From Ceratotherium simum simum (Eukaryota; Chordata; Mammalia; Perissodactyla; Rhinocerotidae), in contig NW_004454216.1 in NCBI RefSeq assembly GCF_000283155.1, forward strand, positions 5,072,724 through 5,136,723: a DNA stretch of 64,000 bases, given 5' to 3'. The notes under the pieces are model-generated. The model worked only from the letters and a program-made list of their open reading frames with translations. It was not told where the DNA came from and made no database searches. Shown piece after piece: positions 1 through 9,929 of this stretch; position 1 is the first letter of the stretch, and every line of letters begins with the position of its first letter. The position numbers and the translations under genes are program-made.

Positions 1-172
1 CATGGCAGTTTGGCCCAAGTTCACTGGGATAATCCTGGCATTGGTGAACAAGAACATGAGTTGCCAGTTTGTCACCTACTTTGAATCTTTTTTCCTATTT
101 CTCCTCACATTGAGATTCTTTATGTCATTTTCTATATACTTGTACATATGTACTTATATACTTCATTTTTCT

Positions 173-484
173 TTTTTTTTATTTTATTTATTTTTTTTTT
201 GTGAGGAAGATCAGTCCTGAGCTGATCTTCCATGCCAATCCTCCTCTTTTTGCTGAGGAAGACCGGCTCTGAGCTAACATCTATTGCCAATCCTCCTTTT
301 TTTTCCCCCAAAGCCCCAGCAGATAGTTGTATGTCATAGTTGCACATCCTTCTAGTTGCTGTATGTGGGATGCGGCCTCAGCATGGCCCCACAAGCAGTG
401 CATTGGTGCGCGCCCAGGACCCAAACCCGGGCCGCCAGTAGCGGAGTGCATGCACTTAACCGCTAAGCCACGGGGCTGGCCCCC
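173..484 (-). mobile_element. ERE SINE, long-tail form
   Basis: A tRNA-derived SINE inserted in antisense. Its head reads GGGGCTGGCCCC at the right end and its poly-T tail is at about 173-200. The B-box region is seen as the complement near 418-430. The tail contains two related units, at about 203-240 and 253-292, each built on GAGGAAGAY plus GAGCT, so this is the doubled-tail ERE form. Flanking TTCATTTTYT motifs on both sides may be a degraded target-site duplication, but the region is pyrimidine-rich and this is uncertain. The first tail unit carries an unusual palindrome (see findings). Confidence 0.93.
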
Positions 485-559
485 CTTCCTTTCATTTTCT
501 TGTTTCCCATTTCATTTTTTCTTTCATTTCCTCTTTCTTTTTATTATCAAAAATACTGG

Positions 560-710
560 ATGGGAACTCAAGAGCCCTAGGATGTAATCTTGATTCTACT
601 AAAAGGGCAAATCATTTCATCTCTCTGAGTCTGTTCCTTAAGTGTAGGAATAAAGGAACTAGATAAACCATAATGTCCTTTTTGCTTTAAAATAATAGAA
701 TTCCAGATTT
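560..710 (+). repeat. MIR-family SINE (MIR3-like)
   Basis: Matches the remembered MIR core and 3' part in order: a CAAATCATTTCATCTCTCTGAG segment, a weak TTCCTTAAGTGTAGGAAT segment, then GGAACTAGATAA and AATAGAATTCC. Strongly diverged, as expected for a MIR of this age. Confidence 0.6.
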
Positions 711-1064
711 TTCCTTGCATGTCTGCTCTATTTTTGTGTCCATAGCATGATTTTTTTAATCAAGTTTATTTATCACCATGCTGACTCATTTTTGAGCCAT
801 AGGACATACAAGCAAAGTGCCTGCTAGTAATCAATGGCACAGGAAATGGAGTTCACCAGCTATAGAGATTTAGCGGAAGGAGGAGAAAATTGTTAGAGAC
901 TTTAGATATGAAAACATACTTCCAAGTACATAGCAAGGTGACACTGCCACCTCCAAACTTTCTTCTAGGGTAGTTATTCTTGTGGAAGAAGTTTTTGTCA
1001 ATAATCTCTTGAACAGTAAATTATCATAGCAATGCCTTGGATCAGTATAGCATCTAGTGAAGAG
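711..1064. other. Unassigned AT-rich sequence
   Basis: Nothing recognisable was found between the MIR fragments on either side. Confidence 0.5.
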
Positions 1065-1160
1065 CTCATCTCAGTTTACAACATCCCTGTGAGATAATTG
1101 GGGCAGATAATAATTATCCTTTCTTTGTAGATGGAAAGCAAGCAAAGGGAGATTAATAGC
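1065..1160 (-). repeat. MIR core fragment
   Basis: Resembles the MIR core in antisense (CATCCCTGTGAGATAATTGG, then an AATAATTATCC and TAGATGGAAAG segment). Diverged and partial. Confidence 0.4.
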
Positions 1161-1428
1161 ATTTATACACAGAACAAATTTGCATTATGCAATTTCCATT
1201 TTTTAAGCAATGTTTCCTTCAAGACTTTTCTTTTTTCGTGTGTGTATGTATGTTTACTTTTTCAGCAAGTGCAACTCAGTATAATAAGGCACTTTGCCCT
1301 TTTTCACTTGGAGTCAAATTGAGAAAGAATGCACCTTTTAATCCCAGCATAGACAAAAGCTGGAACCAATAACAAGTTTGAGGATTTTTAAAGATTTTTT
1401 TTTTAAATATTTAAACATTACCTTAGAA

Positions 1429-1620
1429 CAGGAGCAAACTTTTTTTTTATGAAGGGATAGATAGTATTTTAGATTCTGTAGGCCACAAAGATTCTCTGTT
1501 GCATATTCTTTTCTTATTGTAACCCTTTACAAATGTAAAAGCCACTTTTTTTCTTGAAGCCTATACAAAAACAGGCCATGATTGAGATTTGGCCCTTGGG
1601 CCATAGTTTGCCAACCCCTG
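1429..1620 (+). mobile_element. Non-autonomous hAT-type DNA transposon (MER class)
   Basis: The left end CAGGAGCAAACTTT and right end TTTGCCAACCCCTG are imperfect terminal inverted repeats. Inside are GGCCACAAAGATTCTCTGT and CAAAAACAGGCCATG, both typical of a common mammalian MER element. The flanking 8-mers CCTTAGAA (1421-1428) and CCTTACAG (1621-1628) agree at 6 of 8 positions, consistent with an aged 8-bp hAT duplication. The exact family name is not assigned. Confidence 0.75.
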
Positions 1621-1628
1621 CCTTACAG

Positions 1629-2639
1629 TCGTGTCCATATTGTATGGTCCTAAGACACTTAGGCCATCAGGAACCCTGATGTTCACATGCAGGTGCTCAT
1701 AACAGGGCATTAACATATCAAGATGCATTAAATTGACATTTAAGAGGTGGTCTCTATGCTAGTCAACTTGACAGCTATTGAAAACAAGACTCATTTCTTG
1801 AAAAGGATAAACTCTCCAATAGCAACATGAAATTTTGACTAGGAGATTTCCAGATTCTGTCAAAAGCTCATCAGGACCCCAGGTAAAGGTTGTGTCCCAG
1901 CTATCTCCAGCTTATACAACTGAAATGATTCTGAAAAGTAATGCTAAAATTGAAAATTTATGGGGTGAATCTTTTTTTTTCCTTTTCTTTCTCGTATAAC
2001 TTGAGCGATGGCTTCCCCTGGAAAAAATATTTATTGTGAGACATAGTGAAGAGTATGCTCCTTATAATGCTAATATTCCCTTCACTTTTGGCAATGAACA
2101 ATTTGTATTCACTTCATTCTCCTATTTAACTATCAATGGGAAAAGTTAGTCAAGAGATAACCAATATGTGTGATCTTTCCTACACGTATAATGCACACAT
2201 GCATGTGTATACACACACAAACACACAGTGCTAGATATGTCAAGTGGTTAATACCTGTTTCGTTGGGCATTCCCAATGATACATACATAGAACTTGTATA
2301 TCTGCAATAGAGAATCCTTAGTTGAGAGAGACAAGTGGAAATGCTTTCTAGAAAAAAATCCCACCAATTTTTTAATATTCTTCACTCATTTATATCTGAT
2401 GAAATCAAAAGGGAATTACAAATAGAAAGGGAGTAAATATCTCTTTTAAAATAAAGCAAACGTCCCTTTCCATATGAGTGCTAGTGAAGACTGAAAAGCT
2501 AAGTGCATTTTGTCAGAATTCAGTTCAACATGCATACCCCTGTACAATAAAGAACATAAGGTAGGAAGCAGCCTTTGGTTTAGCATTCTGATTTTGATGA
2601 ATTAATCCTATTAGTCATAAGAATGTGAGTCCATATTGT
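1629..2639. other. Unassigned AT-rich sequence
   Basis: Contains only minor low-complexity tracts: a poly-T near 1972-1980 and a short interrupted CA/TG stretch at about 2190-2228. No repeat family or gene signal was recognised. Confidence 0.5.
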
Positions 2640-2644
2640 GTTTA

Positions 2645-3010
2645 CTCTAACAATACTTGTAACAGATAAAAACAAAAAACAAACCTATAATCAATCCAAA
2701 TATCCATCAATAGAATAATACTTGAAAATATTAAGGGTCTATTCATATTATGAAATATTTTACAGTCATTGATAAGAATGAATTAGATCTGAATCTATTG
2801 ATGTGGAAGACTTCCATGATGCATTGTTAAGCCATAGAGACACTTATATAGCGTGGCCCCCACTTTGTAAACACAACCCATATAATATGTGTACAGGTTT
2901 ATATAAGCGTGGAGAAATATGAGAACAAACATACATCCAGCTTGTTATAAATGGTTGCCTCCCCAATGGGGGAGGCAGGCAAAGACGGGTAGAGACAGTG
3001 AAACATTTTT
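2645..3010 (+). repeat. LINE-1 3' UTR fragment (L1M type)
   Basis: Follows an old L1 3' UTR: AATCCAAATATCCATCAATAG, then GAATTAGATCTGAATCTATTG, CATTGTTAAGCC and GGTTGCCTCCCC. Sense orientation, about 365 bp, strongly 5' truncated. Confidence 0.7.
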
Positions 3011-3204
3011 TTATTCATCAAGTTAACAAAGAAAATAAAGATAGGGAAAAGCACATAGATAAACGAAATATAGGGCATAATTATGTAAATCTATCATTAA
3101 TCTTAGATATCAGTTAATGAGGTATAAATCAATTCATGCCAATCGACATATAAGAAACATTAATTAATTTTCATAGTCATTTTTATAACTTCAATATGAC
3201 ATAT

Positions 3205-3475
3205 AACTAATAATAATATTAATAATAGCTAACAGTGGCTTCATATAGTCCAAGTACTGTGCTCAACACTTTAAATGGATTATCGTTTTTGCCACCTACA
3301 GTAACCGTAGGAAGTAGCTGCTATTAATAACACCATTTTACCAATGAGAAGACCATGGACCAGTGAGGTTGAATAAGTTGCTCATACTCATCTGGGCTGG
3401 AAGAGGTTGCATTGGGTTTTAAACTCTGGTCTAAGGCTAAAGCTCTTGTGCTCTGCAAAGTGTTGCTATCACACA
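3205..3475 (-). repeat. MIR SINE, antisense
   Basis: Near full-length MIR in antisense: AATAATAGCTAACAG, AGTACTGTGCTCAACACTTT, ACACCATTTTACCAATGAG, GAATAAGTTGCTCA and AGCTCTTGTGCTC appear in the expected order. Confidence 0.75.
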
Positions 3476-3919
3476 AAGTGGACAGTAGTGCCCTAAAAAG
3501 GATCCAAGCGTATAGAGTTTTACAAATAGGAGAGCTGGTGATTATGAAATGCTGAATCAGAAATTCTGAACATGAGGGAATCTGGGTGAGACCCAAAGTT
3601 TATGACAATGATTAAGCTTCCATCCTTCAATCCCACATTTCCCTGCAAGTGGATGTCTTCTATTATGACATTGCATCAGGTTATCCATATATGACTATTT
3701 TCCTTGTTTGTCAAAATATTTCTCCTAATTCCTCCTTCCCCTGTTTACCACAAATCTTTTCGGTTGTGCTGATTCCTATGGCTTCTCCCTATGGTCAGAG
3801 ATTGTTTTTTTCTTCTGTACCCTCTGACTTCCTATAAAGGATTCTTAAATATCATTTCCAGTTGAACCAATTGTTATTTCCATTCCACATGCCCACTTGA
3901 TTCCAAGACTTTGATCTGA
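3476..3919. other. Unassigned sequence
   Basis: No repeat or gene signal was recognised between the MIR and the L2 copy. Confidence 0.45.
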
Positions 3920-3924
3920 ACAAT

Positions 3925-4255
3925 CTTCTAAAAATGTAAATCAAATCGTGTCACTTCTCTACTTAGAACTCTTCAAAGTCTTCTTATAGCTTTTAAAATA
4001 AAACCCAAATTTCTGTCCCACCCTACAAAGGCCACACATGATCTGGCCTTTTCCTAATTTCTAATAATATATACTCTACTCTCCATGACTCAGACTAGCT
4101 GTACACTCATGTTGTGATGCCCATCCCTATATCTCTGAGTCTGGGTCCTTCTTGTCTTTTTCACCTTCTCAGAGAGGTTGCTCTGGTCACCTAATCACTT
4201 TCTCTCCCAGCAGACTGTTTTAATTCTCAGCACGGCACTGAGAGCATATAAGGAT
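3925..4255 (+). repeat. L2 LINE fragment
   Basis: Contains AATCAAATCGTGTCACTTCT, CTTCAAAGTCTTCTTATAGC, CACATGATCTGGCC and, after a divergent stretch, CTCAGAGAGGTTGCTCTGG. These segments are in the order of the L2 3' region. Confidence 0.7.
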
Positions 4256-4549
4256 ATATCCTTGGTTAAATCAATTAAAAAATGATCATCTTTATTTATA
4301 ATTACCATAGCAACAAAACCTATAGTCAATAATACAATTAAGTTGTTCACTGATTGTGATGTTTATGTCTTTAAATATACATTAAGTAATAACAGCATTC
4401 AGAATTCCTGAAAACACACAAATGCTCTTCTCAGTAAGAATGAACTCATTAATGTCATGGTAGGATTCACTATTTTTTGGTCTATGTGATTACTGATAGT
4501 AAAAAGAACAAACAAGCACAAGTCCTGTTACATGTGTTCAACAGGTAAC

Positions 4550-4680
4550 ATACTCACTATGTGACCTTGACCAATGTCAGTTTAATATTGTGAAGTTCAA
4601 TTTAATCATCTGTAAAAATAAATTGCTACTATTTATTTTATAGCCATATCTACCATACAGACTAGGTGAGGTGGTCTTCT
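4550..4680 (+). repeat. MIR fragment, 5' and core part
   Basis: ACTATGTGACCTTGACCAA followed by TTTAATCATCTGTAAAAATA fits the MIR core. A piece resembling the MIR 3' part (GAGGATCAAATAAGATGATA) lies at 4919-4940, beyond an L2 end. An L2 fragment may therefore have split this MIR, though an independent origin is also possible. Confidence 0.45.
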
Positions 4681-4734
4681 AATTGAGGGGATCAGGAGTT
4701 CTCATTGTCAGTCTTATTGCAATTTTAAAATAGT

Positions 4735-4907
4735 AATCAATAATTATTTATTTGTGTAATTAGTTTAATTTTTGTTTACAGCACTAGACTATAAGTCTCA
4801 TGATGTCAGGGATAGTACATATCTTGTAAATCTATGAATCCTCAGCATCTAATTCAGTGCCAAAACTTAGAAGACCCTTAATAAAAATTTATTGAATTAA
4901 TTAATGC
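4735..4907 (+). repeat. L2 3' end
   Basis: CACTAGACTATAAGTCTCATG, GATGTCAGGGATAGTACAT, CAGCATCTAATTCAGTGCC and AATAAAAATTTATTGAATTA are the diagnostic 3' terminus of L2. Confidence 0.78.
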
Positions 4908-4980
4908 TTAAGTTCTTATGAGGATCAAATAAGATGATATGTGGGATAGCTTTTTATGAATTCTAAAATATACTCCAAAT

Positions 4981-5499
4981 GTACAGTATTAAATTATTCT
5001 CTCCACCACTGTAAACTCTTCTCATTCTTCTTCGTACACACAGAAGGAAGGCCACACTTAGAGTGAAATGGTTTTGGAAAAATATGTTTGTGGAGGCCTG
5101 TGTCTATGTGAATTTATAAAGTCCCTCAAAACTAGTTTATCAGCACCATTCTGGTAACCCAATCTCAGATGATCCCTTGAAGGAAGTACTACATCAGAAG
5201 CAATTCACTAATCAGACCACTCAGTTGGAACTGGGCCTGGCCATGGAACCCCAGGTTGACTCCATAGTTGTGAGCTCTTTAAGACATTGATCAACCCTGC
5301 ACAGAGTAGAGGTTTGGAGGGCACTGTGAAGGGGAGAAACAGCTCTGGCTATTTAGGCCTTAGAGAGACACGAAGAGATTTTGAGAAACGCTCTCCAAAG
5401 TTACAGTCCCTCTGAGGCACGGGGACCAGGTCGTGGCTCTGCTTTCTGGGTTCTGGAGTGGAAGAGTGGTGCTGACACCTGGAGCATGGTACACTCAGA
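4981..5499. other. Unassigned, moderately GC-rich sequence
   Basis: The part from about 5160 to 5480 is richer in G and C than its surroundings but has few CpG dinucleotides, so it is not a CpG island. No exon structure was seen. Confidence 0.45.
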
Positions 5500-5612
5500 G
5501 AGATGTGCTAACCTGTGTTCCTGGCTCAAATTCTGGCTCCCAATTAACTAGTTATTTTCAAGCCAACTGCATTCTCTGTTTCCTTATTGGTTAAAGGGGG
5601 CCAATGATGTTT
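5500..5612 (+). repeat. MIR fragment
   Basis: CTCAAATTCTGGCTCCCAAT, ACTAGTTATTTTCAAGCC and TTCCTTATTGGTTAAAGGGG follow the MIR 5' half in order. Confidence 0.45.
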
Positions 5613-7105
5613 TTATAAACTATCTGTCAATGTTGTGTGTGTGTGTATGTATCATAGGTTCACATATTCTTTATGAAATAGAAAGGGTTCGATGGAATTT
5701 AAATATTAGCAGTCATGAAAATCGTGAACATAAAAGAGGTGAATGGGCTATGACTTTTAAGAAGATGTAGGATATTGGTCAATAAAGTCAATATTGAGGT
5801 TGTGTATGATAGGGAAAATAGTTTTTGTACTGGTAGGGTGTATTTCACTTCATGAAAGCCGTAGTTCAATGTTTTCTGTTAATGGGTCTTTGGGTTCATC
5901 CAAAGAAAGAGCATTTCTGTACTATTAATCAATCTGTCTTTAAGCATTTTTTCTTAGAGACGTTTTTACGTTTAACTAACAAGAGCAATATCTTGATTTA
6001 TATATCTAGATATCTCCAGATTAGGTATTTTTACTGATGTCAAAACAAACTTAAAGGAAGGTGAAAAAGAACACATTTCAAAGACACCCCTGTGGGTTCC
6101 ATTAGCACCTATAAATATTTATATAATCCATCACTTAATGCCAAATCAATCTTTCTAAAATACTTTTTTTTTTGTCAATCAGTTCTGCGTTCAATAACCT
6201 CCCCACAGATATTAAATAAAACCCTACTCTTTAGCTCTGTATTTTAAGACAGCCATCAACAGAACTTGTCTTATCTATTTGTGGTATTTCTAAGACAGTT
6301 TCAAGTCTTTTACCATGTATTTCAGAAATAGGTAATTAGATGCAAGAATATCTCATCAGCAATGTTTAAAATTAATCCACCCAGGAGTGTTTTACCTTAT
6401 TATGATTATATTTATCAGAATTCAAAGAGTATTCTTTATAAGGAATTGATAAGACAGCAACATTTAATTGCAGCACCTGTTCAACTTACAGATTGTGTTC
6501 CAAAAGTTTGTTGGCAAGCTTTATTCTAACCAATTATTTTAAACTTCTGAAGAGTAAATCCTGTTATATTAGTAGCAAAACTTCCTGAATATTAATGAAC
6601 TTAGTGTATTGTTGGAGTCAAATAGAAATTATAAAAAGTAAATTATATACATGGTAAAAATAGGCACAATAGTTATTATCGCATAAAGTAGTCATAAATG
6701 ATAAGTAGTTCACATAAATGTCTACACTCTGACGTATTTTTATACGAAATGAGACTTTAGTGTATAGAAAATGTGTTGAGATTTTAATCCTGAAAATGCT
6801 AGAGGATTCAATGACTAAAGGAATAATCTAGAATGCTCTCAAAGTAAATTTGTTGATTATGTTCAGTTTCTTTTCAACACAATTTCAGGATGATCTTATG
6901 ATTATCAGCTATAAAAGTTAAGACAATGCCTTGTAGATATTGCAAATGAAATGTTCCATTAAGTGTTGTTATTATAAATAACAAAAAATATGTGTTAAAA
7001 AATGAAAAGCAAAGAGGAAAGATGCAACATTTTATGTATACTATGATGTTCACAGTATAAAACAAAAACCAAACTCATGCATAGAAAAAAACATCCTTGT
7101 TAGTA
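5613..7105. other. Unassigned AT-rich sequence
   Basis: Contains a short TG run at 5634-5647 and a poly-T at about 6164-6174. The rest is AT-rich sequence without a recognised element. Confidence 0.45.
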
Positions 7106-7439
7106 GTATTTAGCATTAGATGGTGGGACTCAGGGTTTTTATTTTTACTATTTTTAGTTTTTAGGTGTTTTATGACTTTCCTAAATTTAATGAATGCATT
7201 TTCTTTAAAAACACTTTAAAATTGTTTTTTTAATGATGAAAGTTTTTTTATTTTAGTTTTTAAATTTTATTTTTTTCAAATACTGTCCCAGTAACAAATA
7301 GCAGCCCAAAACCGTTCAGCATGGAATGCAGTTTAAAGTCCTTTTCCCCAAAAATGGTTGAAATAGCTTCCCTTTCTTCTCTCAGTAATAATATAATGAT
7401 GATCATGATAGTAATAGTAGACAAAGAAGACAAAATAGC

Positions 7440-7580
7440 ATGTATTTGAAAAGCATAACATATTTCAAAGCAATTTTCACATAGATTTACTCAGTCCTTT
7501 CTCATGATATCAACTCTGTGAAGTAGAGGACTTATTTACCAAAGGGAATCAGTCCTTTTTATGGCTGAGCCCAAGGCAGG
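7440..7580 (-). repeat. MIR fragment, antisense
   Basis: TTTCAAAGCAATTTTCACATAG, TCAACTCTGTGAAGTAGAGG and TTATTTACCAAAGGGAATC resemble the antisense MIRb core. Confidence 0.45.
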
Positions 7581-8943
7581 AGAAGGATTAAAGGAACTAT
7601 ACAACTGACAGGGGAGGCATCCCGCATCTTGGCTGACCATTATACATTCACCTAGGGAGTATACTCATCACTATTTCCTTGTTCTCAGAGCTACCATTGG
7701 TAGCAATTCATACTTTGGGGTCCTAGAAGGGCTCAACTTGTGACCTTCCAGTGCTTAAGTCTATAGTCAGTTGCATAGCCTATAGAAAAATTTGTAGGCT
7801 GATTGTAGTTTGAGGGACATCAAAAATGCATCAGCAGATGAAGAGTTAACAGTGGCTTTGAAAAGTAAGAAGTGATTGACAACAAGGATTTTCTGGTCAT
7901 CCTCTGTTCTATTTTTTTGGTTTTTGCTGAAATGCTACAATTCATGGACAATAGAGCAAAATACAACCAGAAATCTAGAAACTATGGCACACATGACCAG
8001 AGTTTGGTTTTCATTTCTATAGTTGACTTATCTCTATAGTGACGTAAGGTCAGCACTTAAACTCTTCGTACCTCAATTCTTCTCCAATAAAATGCAGTTA
8101 ATGTTTTAATAATACTTGTCAAGCTTATTAAAACTTTCATAAGGTAGACACTAAGTGTCAAGTAGCATTATACCCATGCAATGACAACTGTTTACCAGTT
8201 TTCTCAATGCTTTTCATGAAAATCAAATGTCTACGTGCAAAAAATAGTCTTCTCTTGAATGCAATACAAGACTAGCTTCTTATTTTATTACAACTTAATG
8301 TGATTTTATTGAAAGGAACTAGGGAACCCTTGCTATAATCAGCAGAATAGAGAAATTTTCATTGTCCTGCAAGGCATTGATCATGTTTTTTGTTTTTTTT
8401 TTTAAGTGACCATAAATGAATTCCACAGTTCAATCTCTTTACTGCTGACCTGTCTCACCATATGATTTGAACACTATATAGATGATGCTTTCTTTTGTAT
8501 AAGGCATTAATGATGAAACATTGAACTAGACATTAAATGGAGGACCCTGAAGAGGTCACTATAATAAAATGTGAGAGTTCTTGCTTGTTTTGTGTCACCA
8601 GGCTCTGAGATTCTTCAGAGGTTTGCAGATACTGTCTTTGATCATGTTGGTCTGCTCAACCTGGAATGTTGTTCTTCATCACCTTTGAAATATGAGAAAC
8701 CAACCCAAAATTAACTACCCCATTAGACCTCAATGTTGATCACAGAATCTAACTTTAGATTGTGTGATAATCCAGATGCTCCTTATTTATCCAGATTATT
8801 GGAATCCCCTTTTCTTCAGTATCTAAAATTATTCACAAATTCCATTTAATAGAAGAAGTTCAGAAGTCTTCCTTAACATTTCTGAAAATATCCAGTGTGT
8901 TATTTGGGGAAATTATAGGAGAATTGGGGAGATATGTACTTCT
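7581..8943. other. Mostly unassigned sequence
   Basis: A poly-T tract lies at about 8387-8404. The part at 8020-8150 weakly resembles a MIR in sense. No gene was recognised. Confidence 0.45.
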
Positions 8944-9117
8944 GGTAACTTTTCTTCTCAACTTTTTATTGTGATAAAATACATATGACATAAAATTTAC
9001 TAGCTTAACCATTTTTAAGTTTACAGTTGAATGATATTAAGTACATTCATATTGTCATGCAACCATCACCATCATCCATTTTCAGAGCTCTTTTTATCTT
9101 GTAAAATTGAAACTCTA

Positions 9118-9358
9118 CAGGGCCAGCCCGGTGGCGCAAGCAGTTAAGTGCGCGCGCTCCACTGCGGCAGCCAGGGGCTCGCCGGTTCGGATCCTGGGTG
9201 CACACCGACGCACCACTTGGCAAGCCATGCTGTGGTGGCGTCCCATATAAAATGGAGGAAGATGGGCATGGATGTTAGCCCAGGGCCAGTCTTCCTCAGC
9301 AAAAACAGAGGAGGATTGGCAGATGTTAGCACAGGGCTGATCTCACAAAAATAAAAAA
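9118..9358 (+). mobile_element. ERE SINE inside the L1 3' UTR
   Basis: The head reads GGCCAGCCCGGTGGCG, the B box GGTTCGGATCC is at 9184-9194 and an A-rich tail ends near 9358. It is flanked by the 9-bp duplication GAAACTCTA at 9109-9117 and 9359-9367. The surrounding L1 sequence resumes directly, so the SINE came later. Confidence 0.95.
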
Positions 9359-9929
9359 GAAACTCTATACCCATTAAACAGTAATGCCCATTCATCCCTC
9401 CCCCAGCTCCTGACAACCACCATTCTACTTTCTGTCTCTATGATTTTGACTACTGTATGTACCTCATATAAGTGGAATTATACAGTATTGTCTTTTTTTG
9501 ACTGGCTTATTTCATTTAGCATAATGTCCTCAAGGTTCATCCCTGTTTTAGGTTACGTGAGAACTTCCTGCCTTTTTAAGGCTGAATAACATTCTACTGT
9601 ATGTGTGTATCACATTTTGCTTATCCATTCATTTGTCAATGGACACTTGGGTTGCTTCCACATTTTAGCTCTTATGAATAATGCTGCTGTGAACATGAGT
9701 ATACAAATATCTCTTCAAGATCCTGCTTTCAATTTTTTTGAGTATATACACAGAAGAGGAATTGCTCGATCATTTGGTAATTCTACTTTTAATTTTTTGA
9801 TGAACTGCTATACTGTTTTGCAAAGCAGCTGTATCATTTTACATTGCCACTGACAGTATGCAAGGGTTCCAGCTTCTCCATATCCTCACTAACACTTGTT
9901 ATTTTCTGCTCTTTAAATAGTTGCCATTC

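Noticed and set aside
327..587. 86-codon open frame, plus strand
   Set aside because: Reads through the ERE body; the same peptide pattern (SCCMWDAASAWP-like) recurs at other EREs, which marks it as repeat-derived.
5160..5480. GC-richer patch as a CpG island or promoter
   Set aside because: CpG dinucleotides are scarce and there is no TATA or initiator context.
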